Assembly (NCBI GenBank): GCA_001817685.1
Contig: MHIV01000007.1
Location: 1,720 to 9,508 of the forward strand
Length of the DNA stretch: 7,789 bases
Direction of reading: 5' to 3'
From: Candidatus Colwellbacteria bacterium RIFCSPHIGHO2_02_FULL_45_17
Lineage (GTDB): Bacteria; Patescibacteriota; Minisyncoccia; UBA6257; Colwellbacteraceae
Made by a program: the position numbers and the translations under genes
Shown: positions 1 through 6,148 of the stretch, one piece after another
How positions within the stretch are numbered: the stretch's first letter is position 1
Layout: the number at the start of each line of letters is the position of its first letter
The notes under the pieces: generated by a model
What the model saw: only the letters and a program-made list of their open reading frames with translations
Database searches by the model: none
What the model was told of the DNA's origin: nothing

Positions 1-1
1 T

Positions 2-922
2 GCCATGAAAGCCCTCCTCCTTGAGATGAAAGACGCCCTCGGCAAGGGACAGCCGTTTTATACTACGTTCGCAAGACATCCCCAACACTTTTCTCCGGTT
101 TTTGTAAATCTTATAAAGGCCGGTGAATCATCCGGCACATTAGAGGAGGTGCTGAATAAACTTAGCGTAGATCTTGAGAAACAGTGGGAGTTGCGCAACA
201 AGATAAAGGGCAGTCTAGTATATCCATTCATTCTGGTTATACTCTCGCTCGTCGTGCTTTTCTTAATGGTTTCTCTTGCACTTCCGCAGATAGCGGAAAC
301 GTTTACTTCGGGAGCGCTTGAGCCGCCGCTATTCTCCAGAATCGTCTTCGCCATAGGATTTTTCTTCAGAGATTACATGGTGCTGCTTATCTTCTCATTC
401 ATATCAATGGGCGTAGGCACATGGATATTTTTGAAAAGCGTCACTGGCAAGAGATTCGTTTCAAGACTTATAGGTAAAACCCCTGTTGTCAAAGAAGTGA
501 TACGCAAAATTGCACTTCAAAGATTTGCCTCTACACTGTCGTCTCTTATACGTTCTGGTACACCAATTCTGGAAGCGCTTGAGACAACGGCCGAATCTGC
601 TGGGATAGGAGAATTGAAAGATGCGTTGATAAGAATTGCTAGAGAAGGGCTAACAAAAGGATTAACTGTTGGGGAAGCATTCAGAAAAGAGCCGTATTTT
701 CCACGAGTTGTTGTTAACCTAGTCGCTATATCCGAGCAGTCCGGACACCTAGAAGAGGTGCTAGATACGCTCTCGGATTTCTATGAGTCGGAAATAGACG
801 CATCTATAAAAACTTTGGTCTCGTTCCTTGAGCCGGCGCTCCTTGTTGTAATCGGAGGTGTGGTAGGGCTCGTCGCTGTTGCTGTGATAGTCCCAATTTA
901 TCAACTCGTAGGGCAGGTGTAG
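2..922 (+). CDS. pilC: Type IV pilus / type II secretion inner-membrane platform protein PilC (GspF family), 5'-partial
   Basis: Integral inner-membrane platform protein, known in this family to couple the assembly ATPase to pilin insertion. About 305 residues are visible, against roughly 400 for full-length PilC/GspF. The frame is open to the left edge, and the first ATG (base 5) sits where family members are mid-domain, so the true start lies upstream. Numbered from that ATG, the end of the first GspF domain carries the AGESSG signature (39-44), followed by a membrane segment (about 73-95). A second membrane segment lies near 125-143. The second GspF domain (about 172-295) repeats the signature as SEQSGHLEEVL (243-253) and ends in the family's hydrophobic tail SFLEPALLVVIGG... 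(from 273). The stop is three bases before the next pseudopilin gene, which suggests one operon. The PilC name rests on the pseudopilin and PilM context; GspF is the equivalent alternative. Confidence 0.93.
   Translation, partial: AMKALLLEMKDALGKGQPFYTTFARHPQHFSPVFVNLIKAGESSGTLEEVLNKLSVDLEKQWELRNKIKGSLVYPFILVILSLVVLFLMVSLALPQIAETFTSGALEPPLFSRIVFAIGFFFRDYMVLLIFSFISMGVGTWIFLKSVTGKRFVSRLIGKTPVVKEVIRKIALQRFASTLSSLIRSGTPILEALETTAESAGIGELKDALIRIAREGLTKGLTVGEAFRKEPYFPRVVVNLVAISEQSGHLEEVLDTLSDFYESEIDASIKTLVSFLEPALLVVIGGVVGLVAVAVIVPIYQLVGQV
915..919 (+). promoter_or_regulatory. Shine-Dalgarno-like AGGTG before the first pseudopilin gene
   Basis: AGGTG lies six bases before the ATG at 926, inside the last codons of pilC, and matches the 3' part of the canonical AGGAGGTGA. 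It is the only convincing ribosome-binding site among the eight gene starts in the window. It could be a chance feature of the Gln-Val codons (CAG GTG) that encode the PilC end. Confidence 0.4.
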
Positions 923-925
923 GTC

Positions 926-1399
926 ATGAAAAATAATTTCGGCTTTACTTTAATAGAACTCCTTATGGTCATAGGGATTATCGGTGTTTTGGCAGGTGTT
1001 ACCGGGTCAAACTATCTCGGCGTTAGAAATAGAGTTGCTTTTGAGAACCAAGTTAACAAGATTACCGCAGACTTAAGATGGACTATGTCTAGATCTCTTG
1101 CTCAAGAGAGCGATGACCAATGGGGGATTCGATTCAGCAACGCGACTAGTGGGGCGGATTTTTATGAGATATGGCACGGTGCAAATTACGAGTCAGCCAT
1201 AGTGGTTGATTATACAAACCTTCACGGATCTGTGGCTTTTTCGGATCCCGCATCAGGCGCTACTAAGGATATTATTTTTCTCAAATCCACCGGTCTTCCT
1301 CTAGCAAGCTCGACTCTGGAGTTGTATTCGCTTAGCGGGAACTCGACCGGAACTGTAGAGGTAAATACCCAAGGAAGAATAGACTTTACACTAAATTAA
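926..1399 (+). CDS. Type IV pseudopilin, GspH/FimT-like
   Basis: A 157-residue prepilin-like protein expected to be cut by a prepilin peptidase and inserted as a minor subunit of a pilus or pseudopilus. The leader is six residues, MKNNFG, with predicted cleavage after Gly6. The mature protein starts Phe-Thr-Leu-Ile-Glu, giving N-methylated Phe at +1 and the conserved Glu at +5 (Glu11), then a hydrophobic helix to about residue 28. The basic, helical stretch after it (RNRVAFENQVNKITADLRW, 34-52) leads to a beta-rich C-terminal part ending in NTQGRIDF, as in GspH/FimT proteins. The start is fixed by the short leader and an AGGTG six bases upstream. It lies directly after pilC. The GspH/FimT assignment is by length and pattern; assignment to the prepilin class is near certain. 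Confidence 0.88.
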   Translation: MKNNFGFTLIELLMVIGIIGVLAGVTGSNYLGVRNRVAFENQVNKITADLRWTMSRSLAQESDDQWGIRFSNATSGADFYEIWHGANYESAIVVDYTNLHGSVAFSDPASGATKDIIFLKSTGLPLASSTLELYSLSGNSTGTVEVNTQGRIDFTLN

Positions 1400-1425
1400 G
1401 TCCGTAAATTCATTAGCATTCCCTG

Positions 1426-1434
1426 TGTTATTAT
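1426..1434 (+). promoter_or_regulatory. Candidate extended -10 promoter (TG-T-TATTAT) for an internal, leaderless transcript
   Basis: The 43-base gap between the first two pseudopilin genes holds TG, one base, then TATTAT (five of six matches to TATAAT). No good -35 is seen, which is tolerated in extended -10 promoters. A transcription start about seven bases downstream would fall near 1441, two bases before the ATG at 1443. This supports choosing that ATG over the in-frame GTG at 1425, which would overlap the promoter. The region is AT-rich, so a chance match is possible. Confidence 0.4.
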
Positions 1435-1442
1435 ATAAATGT

Positions 1443-2081
1443 ATGAGAAGTCGTACTGAAGCGGCTGTTTGCGGTCAGTCTTTGGTTGAATTAATAATTA
1501 GCATTGCCATTGTGGCTATTCTCGCAGGTTCTGTTGTCGGTGCACTTTTATTGTCCGTCCGGATAAACAATGAAAGTATTAATTTTAGTACAGCCTCCCC
1601 GCTTGGGCAGGAAGTTATAGATAACGTTCGTTCAGTCTCCGAAAGTGATTGGCCCTCACTTTATAGTCAATCTGATAAGTCGTCTTCATCGACGTATCAC
1701 ATCAACCTCGATTCTACTTCCACTCTTTCTGTAGCTACTGGCACAGAGGAAATAGAAAGAGGCGGCATAACTTATACGCGCTGGTTTTCGATAGAAAATG
1801 TAAGCAGGGATTCGAGCGGTGATATAGTCGAATCGGGTGGGACCGAAGACACTTCCACACAAAAAGTTGCGGTTCACATTGAATGGCAGGAGGGTCCAGG
1901 CACAGCTTCGGTCGGTCTCACCGAATATTTTACTAGGTGGACGCGTAATGAATCGACTGTTTTTACTGATTGGAGCGGAAATTCCGGAATTGAGGGTCCG
2001 ATTACAAGGCCGGATAATAATTTTTCCGCGACATCAGGAAGTATTGATCTTTCAACTCAAGGGGAAATTAAAATTAATTAG
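1443..2081 (+). CDS. Type IV pseudopilin, GspI/PilV-like, with C-terminal DWSG-type beta motif
   Basis: A 212-residue prepilin-like protein. An 11-residue leader ends in Ala-Val-Cys-Gly, with cleavage predicted after Gly11. The mature start Gln-Ser-Leu-Val-Glu places Glu16 at +5, followed by a hydrophobic helix to about residue 38. The Q-S-L-V-E start is a form I associate with PilV-type pseudopilins of Patescibacteria. The central part is Ser/Thr-rich. The C-terminus contains TDWSGNSGIEGP (176-187) and ends IDLSTQGEIKIN (201-212), which looks like a small beta module. The ATG at 1443 is preferred because it gives a normal leader; a GTG at 1425 would add six residues and overlaps the -10 element. 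No Shine-Dalgarno is seen. It probably sits next to the GspH-like and GspK-like subunits in a minor-pilin complex. The family-level subtype is uncertain. Confidence 0.85.
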   Translation: MRSRTEAAVCGQSLVELIISIAIVAILAGSVVGALLLSVRINNESINFSTASPLGQEVIDNVRSVSESDWPSLYSQSDKSSSSTYHINLDSTSTLSVATGTEEIERGGITYTRWFSIENVSRDSSGDIVESGGTEDTSTQKVAVHIEWQEGPGTASVGLTEYFTRWTRNESTVFTDWSGNSGIEGPITRPDNNFSATSGSIDLSTQGEIKIN

Positions 2082-2089
2082 ACACGCAC

Positions 2090-3652
2090 ATGCTTAAATT
2101 ATCAAAACAGCTATTATCCATATTGATTTTAGTAACTGTTGTGTTTGTTGGTTTGGGTATAGGCAAGGTGTCCGCCGCAAGTCTAACTAGAGCTATCGTG
2201 GCTGGCGCCGATGATGGTTATCAATCAAATGAGTCGTTGAGCATCTTTAACTCGTCCAATACATACGGTCTAACCGGGGAAGATGATCCCGGTAATTCAA
2301 CATACTCTTACAATGGGTGGTTTCGTTTTACCAATATCACGATACCGCAGGGCGCTATTATAAGTAACGCAACATTAACACTTAGAACTACAACCAATAC
2401 ATTTGGGGCCGGCACCAACTATTCTATGTTGTACGGCGTGGCCGAGGATAATCATGTCGCTCCTACCAATACTGGGACGTGGCAATCTGACCATGCGCTT
2501 CATACGACTGGTGTGGCGTGGAACTTTACGCAAATAGATGCATGGGATAGCGTGTTGACATCCCCGAACTTCGCGGCAGCAATTCAGCCAATTATTAATA
2601 GAGCTGGTTGGGTTTCCGGAAACGCTATCGGTATTCATTGGGACGAGAATATGGCTGACCAGGATATGTCTCAGGGATGGGTAACGTGGAATAGCTCGAC
2701 TTATATTGAGCCGCAGTTGAGTATCACTTACACGGTTCCGCAATGTCAGGATGGATCAGACAATGATGGCGATGGAGCCACAGACTTAGCTGACCCAGGA
2801 TGTTCGGGTAGTAGCGACGATAGCGAAATCTCACAGTGTCAGGATGGATCAGACAATGATGGAGATGGCGTGACTGACTTAGCTGACCCAGGATGTTCAA
2901 GTAGTAGCGACAACACTGAAAACACAGCGACCACGCAATGTCAGGATGGTTTAGACAATGATAATGATCAGGCAACAGACCTATCTGATTTTTCATGCTC
3001 CGGCGCGACGGATAATGATGAGACGAATCCAAAAGCGCAATGCCAGGATGGTGTAGACAACGCCGACCCAGAGGACACCCTGTTTGATTTTGGCTCGGAC
3101 TTAGGGTGTTCAAGCAAGCAAGATAACGATGAAGGCAACACAGTCCAATGCAATGACGGGATTGATAACGCAGACCCAGAAGATTCTCTAATCGACTATC
3201 CAGCTGACCCAGGATGTTCTGGCACCTATGATAACGATGAGTATAATATACCGCCTGGGTCATCTGGATGGCTTATCTCCAGCACATTTGATACAGGATT
3301 TTCAAACGGGGTTAAGATAAACGCAATTCTTTGGCAGGGGACTCTCGGGGGAGGTTCGCCGAATTATGTGAGGTTCCAGATTGCTAGTTCTAACTGTACA
3401 AATGGCGCCTCTAACGCACCGACCTGTTCAAGTGGTGGTTGGGGAATACCAGTTGAAGGCGATGGTGCTTTTATAGGTTCTGACGGCACGGCATCGACGT
3501 ACTATTCGCCGAGTGATGCGAATGTGAGTTACGTTATTCCAACTGACCAACATAATAATAAGCGTTACTTCAGATATAAAGTTGAGCTGTATAAAAATGC
3601 TGCTCTTTCATCTCCCGAGGTTGAAGATGTCGTGATTAACTGGTCTCCCTAG
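2090..3652 (+). CDS. Secreted repeat protein: beta-sandwich domain, five Ca-binding-type C-DG-DNDGDG repeats, and pilus-associated C-terminal domain
   Basis: A 520-residue exported protein encoded among pseudopilin genes. The N-terminus is a Sec signal peptide: Lys-containing start, hydrophobic core about 8-24, and a V-S-A site predicting cleavage after residue 29. There is no prepilin Gly/+5 Glu motif. Residues 31-215 resemble DNRLRE/CBM96-like beta-sandwich modules (GWFRFTNITIPQGAIISNA, IINRAGWVSGNAIGIHW). Residues 218-386 are five repeats of about 31-36 residues, of form C-x-D-G-x-D-N-(D/A)-...-D-...-GC-...-D-x-x-E, resembling thrombospondin type 3 calcium-binding repeats with two Cys each. 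Residues 387-520 form another beta-rich domain (SSTFDTGFSNGVKINAILW, then HNNKRYFRYKVEL and VEDVVINWSP) of a type I associate with pilin-like proteins of Patescibacteria. No membrane anchor or sortase signal is seen. The location suggests a pilus-tip or surface adhesin, functionally comparable to PilY1, but this is inference. Starts eight bases after the preceding stop, without a Shine-Dalgarno. Confidence 0.85.
   Translation: MLKLSKQLLSILILVTVVFVGLGIGKVSAASLTRAIVAGADDGYQSNESLSIFNSSNTYGLTGEDDPGNSTYSYNGWFRFTNITIPQGAIISNATLTLRTTTNTFGAGTNYSMLYGVAEDNHVAPTNTGTWQSDHALHTTGVAWNFTQIDAWDSVLTSPNFAAAIQPIINRAGWVSGNAIGIHWDENMADQDMSQGWVTWNSSTYIEPQLSITYTVPQCQDGSDNDGDGATDLADPGCSGSSDDSEISQCQDGSDNDGDGVTDLADPGCSSSSDNTENTATTQCQDGLDNDNDQATDLSDFSCSGATDNDETNPKAQCQDGVDNADPEDTLFDFGSDLGCSSKQDNDEGNTVQCNDGIDNADPEDSLIDYPADPGCSGTYDNDEYNIPPGSSGWLISSTFDTGFSNGVKINAILWQGTLGGGSPNYVRFQIASSNCTNGASNAPTCSSGGWGIPVEGDGAFIGSDGTASTYYSPSDANVSYVIPTDQHNNKRYFRYKVELYKNAALSSPEVEDVVINWSP
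2741..3247 (+). repeat. Five tandem in-frame protein repeats (C-DG-DNDGDG-D-DPGC), about 93-108 bases each
   Basis: Units start at 2741, 2834, 2936, 3038 and 3146 (residues 218, 249, 283, 317, 353), each at a Gln codon before a Cys codon. Units 1 and 2 are nearly identical in DNA: a 26-base run from 2744 recurs at 2837, and a 23-base run encoding the DLADPGC part is also shared. The core of that segment recurs in unit 5, near 3203-3219. Units 1-3 have the D-N-D-x-D loop; units 4 and 5 have D-N-A-D-P-E-D instead. Each unit ends in a short linker with D-x-x-E. The pattern indicates recent duplication of units 1/2 and an older split into two subtypes. Confidence 0.9.
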
Positions 3653-3654
3653 CT

Positions 3655-4071
3655 ATGAGCAAGAGAAAAAACATTGGAGTCTCAGCTTTACCGACAGTTC
3701 TCATAATTTCGATGGTTATAATAGAGGTTGCGGTAATTAGCGTTGTTCTGGCTAATGCGTTTAACAACACTCGGTTTGGTGAACGTTTGGCTCGAGAGGC
3801 ATATAGCGTGGCTAGAGCTGGGGCGCAAGATGCTATACTGAGAGTGTTACGTTACAAAGATTGCCCTATCACTCCAGGTTGTCCATCGTTGTACTCTCTG
3901 CCGGTTGGAGAGAGAAGCGCGACTGTAAGCATAGAGAGTGAAGGCGTCGTCGTGACTATTCGGTCTACTGGTAGTGCATATCTGAGGAGTAAGGGTGTTG
4001 AGGTAATACTCGGCGTTGATGCGAGCACTGGAGAAGTTTCGATGCAATCATTTAAAGAAGTAGCATTATAG
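3655..4071 (+). CDS. PilX/GspK-like minor pseudopilin without Glu at +5
   Basis: A 138-residue protein with a basic N-terminus (MSKRKN), Gly8, then V-S-A-L-P-T-V and a hydrophobic helix to about residue 34. This resembles a prepilin with cleavage after Gly8, but position +5 is Pro13, not Glu. PilX-N-type proteins and GspK also deviate from Glu5; GspK caps the type II pseudopilus tip. After the helix, RLAREAYSVARAGAQDAILR (44-63) matches the PilX pattern of an amphipathic, Ala-rich helix. Two Cys (70, 76) could form a small disulfide loop. The beta-rich tail ends with VDASTGEVSMQSFKEVAL. It starts two bases after the stop of the repeat protein and stops one base before the PilM-PilN gene, with no Shine-Dalgarno, which implies coupled translation. 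The role as a tip-initiating subunit is inferred from family parallels. Confidence 0.8.
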   Translation: MSKRKNIGVSALPTVLIISMVIIEVAVISVVLANAFNNTRFGERLAREAYSVARAGAQDAILRVLRYKDCPITPGCPSLYSLPVGERSATVSIESEGVVVTIRSTGSAYLRSKGVEVILGVDASTGEVSMQSFKEVAL

Positions 4072-4072
4072 T

Positions 4073-5581
4073 ATGAGCAAAGAGGACGCTCTTAGAAAAT
4101 TGGGGAGATGGTTCGAGAAGATATCGCCGCCTGTGCCGGTTGGTGGACTTCAGATAACTGACTTCGCTGTTCGATATGCGGGGCAGAAAGGAGGGCGTTT
4201 CATTGTTGAATCAATGCGTTTACAGCCTGGAGTGATTGAGGATGGAAAGGTTAAGAGTAAAGAAATTCTGGTGGCTGTCCTGGCGGAGCTCCGCAAACGG
4301 GTGGCTCCAAACCCGAGAAAGCCTATTAGCGTTGTGCTCAGCCTATCAATGCGTGATGTCTACATACAAACATTTAGCACCCCACAGATAGGAGAAGGGG
4401 ATTTTGAAGAAGCCGCAGGCCTAAACGCTAGAATGATATCTCCTATCAATGCCGACAACGCATATTATGGATGGCAGAGGGTGTCTCAAGGATTCACGGC
4501 TAGCGCCAATGCAGATATGCTTGGGGCGTTTGTTCAGAGACCTGTCGTCGATGAGTTTGTAGAAATCATTGAATCTGCCGGGTTCGGCATAGCAGCAATC
4601 GAATTTGATAGTATGAGCCTGGCAAGAAGCATCGAGCGTGCGAAACTAATCGATAGTGAGAAGCCGTTTATAATTGTTCATATCGCGACTGAGGGGATAA
4701 GCATGGTTGTGGTCCGCAAGGGACTTCCACACTTCCACTACTTTCATCCGTGGTCCGAGATACAGGGCGATGGGAAGTCTATAGCCGTTGATAGACTGAA
4801 GGCTACACTTGAAGATGAGCTTGAGAGAGTTATTAATTTCTACTTCACTCATTGGAGCGGAGAGAAAATCAGCGATGTAATATTTATCACGCCCGTTTTT
4901 GGGGATGATATAACCGAACTTATGAAGGAACAGTTTAGCGATGCGACCGTGCAGATCATAGACCCAGCGAAAATAAGTGTTGTTGTCGGAGCGGCGTGGA
5001 GGGGTAGGACCCCGAGATCGTCAGATACCGAAATCAGTCTGGCAAGTCTAAGCGCGCTCGGTGTATTCGAGCGTCAGCAGCTCATAAATTTTGTGAGAAT
5101 CTGGCGGAATATACTTGCGACTGCTCTCGGGTTTCTCTTATTACTCTTCGTGTCCACAAATATATTTCTTCGTAACGAAATGTCCGAACTTGTTAGAAGC
5201 GGAGGGTCGGTTTTATCCGATCCAAGCATCAAAGAATATCTGTCTTTGAGCGCTGAGGCAGAGGAATTTAATAAGTTAGTCTCTGCGATTGCCGCCATAA
5301 AAGGGGGCGGAGTAGAGGTTGCGCCGCTACTTTTGAAGATGAGAAGTCTTGCTGGGGATGACGTGAGTATTACAAGGCTTGGTTTTGATCCTTCCGATTC
5401 CTCTATGCTTGTTAATGGGACCGCCCCAAATGAAAGTACCGCAGTGGAGTTTAAGAATAGAATTGCGAGCCAGCCTCAGTTTACGGGTGTAAATCTTCCG
5501 CTAAATAACATTTTGAGTTCCGGCGATCGAGTGTCGTTTAGTCTAAACTTCAAAGTAGCTAGTTTTGATTTCGTCGAATAG
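4073..5581 (+). CDS. pilM: PilM-PilN fusion (GspL-like pilus assembly protein) with degenerate actin-like nucleotide site
   Basis: A 502-residue bitopic inner-membrane protein of the pilus alignment complex. Residues 1-346 form a cytoplasmic PilM-like actin fold. One membrane helix follows (about 347-366, ILATALGFLLLLFVSTNIFL). The remaining 136 residues are extracytoplasmic and PilN-like: a helical stretch (about 385-410), then APLLLKMRSLAGDDVSITRL (417-436) and a closing strand (VSFSLNFKV). In separate PilM and PilN proteins these parts bind each other; fusion recalls GspL of type II secretion. PilM normally has a phosphate-1 motif like GIDIGSSSIK, but here the site reads GGLQITDFAVRY (24-35). 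The second phosphate motif, normally with Asp (DIG), reads IIVHIATEGIS, with His203 replacing Asp. ATP binding is therefore doubtful. It begins one base after the PilX-like gene and its end overlaps pth on the other strand. No PilO follows. Confidence 0.85.
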   Translation: MSKEDALRKLGRWFEKISPPVPVGGLQITDFAVRYAGQKGGRFIVESMRLQPGVIEDGKVKSKEILVAVLAELRKRVAPNPRKPISVVLSLSMRDVYIQTFSTPQIGEGDFEEAAGLNARMISPINADNAYYGWQRVSQGFTASANADMLGAFVQRPVVDEFVEIIESAGFGIAAIEFDSMSLARSIERAKLIDSEKPFIIVHIATEGISMVVVRKGLPHFHYFHPWSEIQGDGKSIAVDRLKATLEDELERVINFYFTHWSGEKISDVIFITPVFGDDITELMKEQFSDATVQIIDPAKISVVVGAAWRGRTPRSSDTEISLASLSALGVFERQQLINFVRIWRNILATALGFLLLLFVSTNIFLRNEMSELVRSGGSVLSDPSIKEYLSLSAEAEEFNKLVSAIAAIKGGGVEVAPLLLKMRSLAGDDVSITRLGFDPSDSSMLVNGTAPNESTAVEFKNRIASQPQFTGVNLPLNNILSSGDRVSFSLNFKVASFDFVE

Positions 5582-6127
5582 TTTCTCAAGGATTTGTAGC
5601 TGTTGCTTACCGATTTTTTTGAGTACGAACTTGCCGGCTTGCTCGTTGCCGTATCTTACGCCGAGCCTTAGCCTCGAATACTCATTCGTTCCGATAGATT
5701 TAGTGATAGATTCTATCCCATAGTGCCCAGCAGATCCGCGCGCGTACGAGATTTTATGATTGCCAAGTGGAATATCGGAATCGTCATGTAGAACCAAGAT
5801 CTCGGCCGGCTTGATTTTGAAATATAGCAATAGCTTTTTTACAGACCTGCCCGATGTGTTCATATAGACAGTAGGCCTAGCAAGGATAATATTGCCCAGT
5901 TTCACGTATTCGAATAATTTCTCCTTTTTCCACTCCGGTTTTTCCGCCTGGCGTCCGGTCAATACGCTGTATAAGTAGTCTAGAAACATGGAGCCGACAT
6001 TGTGATAGGTGCCCTTATATTCCCCGCCAGGATTTCCCAACCCCACGATGAGCTTTATGTTTTTCCCATGAATCGAGACGCCTGTGCCAGGAGCGGCTCC
6101 CTTTTTCGAAAAAGTTATATTGAACAT
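5543..6127 (-). CDS. pth: Peptidyl-tRNA hydrolase (Pth, bacterial type)
   Basis: Cytosolic enzyme that cleaves the ester bond of peptidyl-tRNA released by stalled ribosomes, recycling tRNA. From the ATG at 6127 it has 194 residues, close to the usual 185-195. The core begins KLIVGLGNPG (25-34). Visible active-site residues, with E. coli equivalents, are Asn32 (Asn10), His42 in YHNVG (His20), Met89-Asn90 (Met67-Asn68), and Asp115 in HDDSDIPLG (Asp93). The later GGHNGL motif reads AGHYGI, so Tyr136 replaces Asn114, a peptidyl-tRNA contact. An extra 20 or so residues precede the core; no in-frame ATG lies closer, and a TTG at 6136 would lengthen it further. The ATG fits a candidate leaderless promoter. 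The 3' end overlaps the PilM-PilN gene by 39 bases on the opposite strand. Confidence 0.94.
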   Translation of the reverse strand: MFNITFSKKGAAPGTGVSIHGKNIKLIVGLGNPGGEYKGTYHNVGSMFLDYLYSVLTGRQAEKPEWKKEKLFEYVKLGNIILARPTVYMNTSGRSVKKLLLYFKIKPAEILVLHDDSDIPLGNHKISYARGSAGHYGIESITKSIGTNEYSRLRLGVRYGNEQAGKFVLKKIGKQQLQILEKLFDEIKTSYFEV

Positions 6128-6148
6128 CAGCTTCAATTGTATTAAAAT
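6120..6148 (+). promoter_or_regulatory. Candidate lepB promoter (TTGAAC, 17-base spacer, TAAAAT), leaderless
   Basis: The -35-like TTGAAC is at 6120-6125 and the -10-like TAAAAT (five of six matches) at 6143-6148, with an ideal 17-base spacer. A start seven to eight bases downstream falls at 6155-6156, the A of the lepB ATG. The transcript would be leaderless, in line with the lack of a Shine-Dalgarno. The -35 overlaps the pth start codon on the other strand. Confidence 0.55.

Noticed and set aside
1425..1442. GTG start at 1425 for the second pseudopilin
   Set aside because: It overlaps the candidate -10 element and only adds MLLYKC ahead of an already adequate prepilin leader.
2044..2074. 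Promoter-like TTGATC and TAAAAT before the secreted protein gene
   Set aside because: The spacer is 19 bases and the region is AT-rich coding sequence of the preceding gene; the ATG would be 16 bases past the -10. Not distinguishable from chance.
2741..3247. CRISPR or other DNA-level repeat array
   Set aside because: The repeats stay in frame, vary at codon level and encode a coherent protein motif; there are no constant repeats with unique spacers.
2724..3263. Long minus-strand open frame (179 codons) antisense to the repeat region
   Set aside because: It arises from the periodic composition of the repeats: the predicted product is a His/Leu/Arg-rich low-complexity repeat with no recognisable fold, and the plus-strand protein has clear domain structure.
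5596..5620. Possible terminator after pilMN: imperfect stem GTAGC/GCTTAC followed by seven T
   Set aside because: The stem is short with a bulge and the T run is explained by Lys codons of pth on the other strand; too weak to call.
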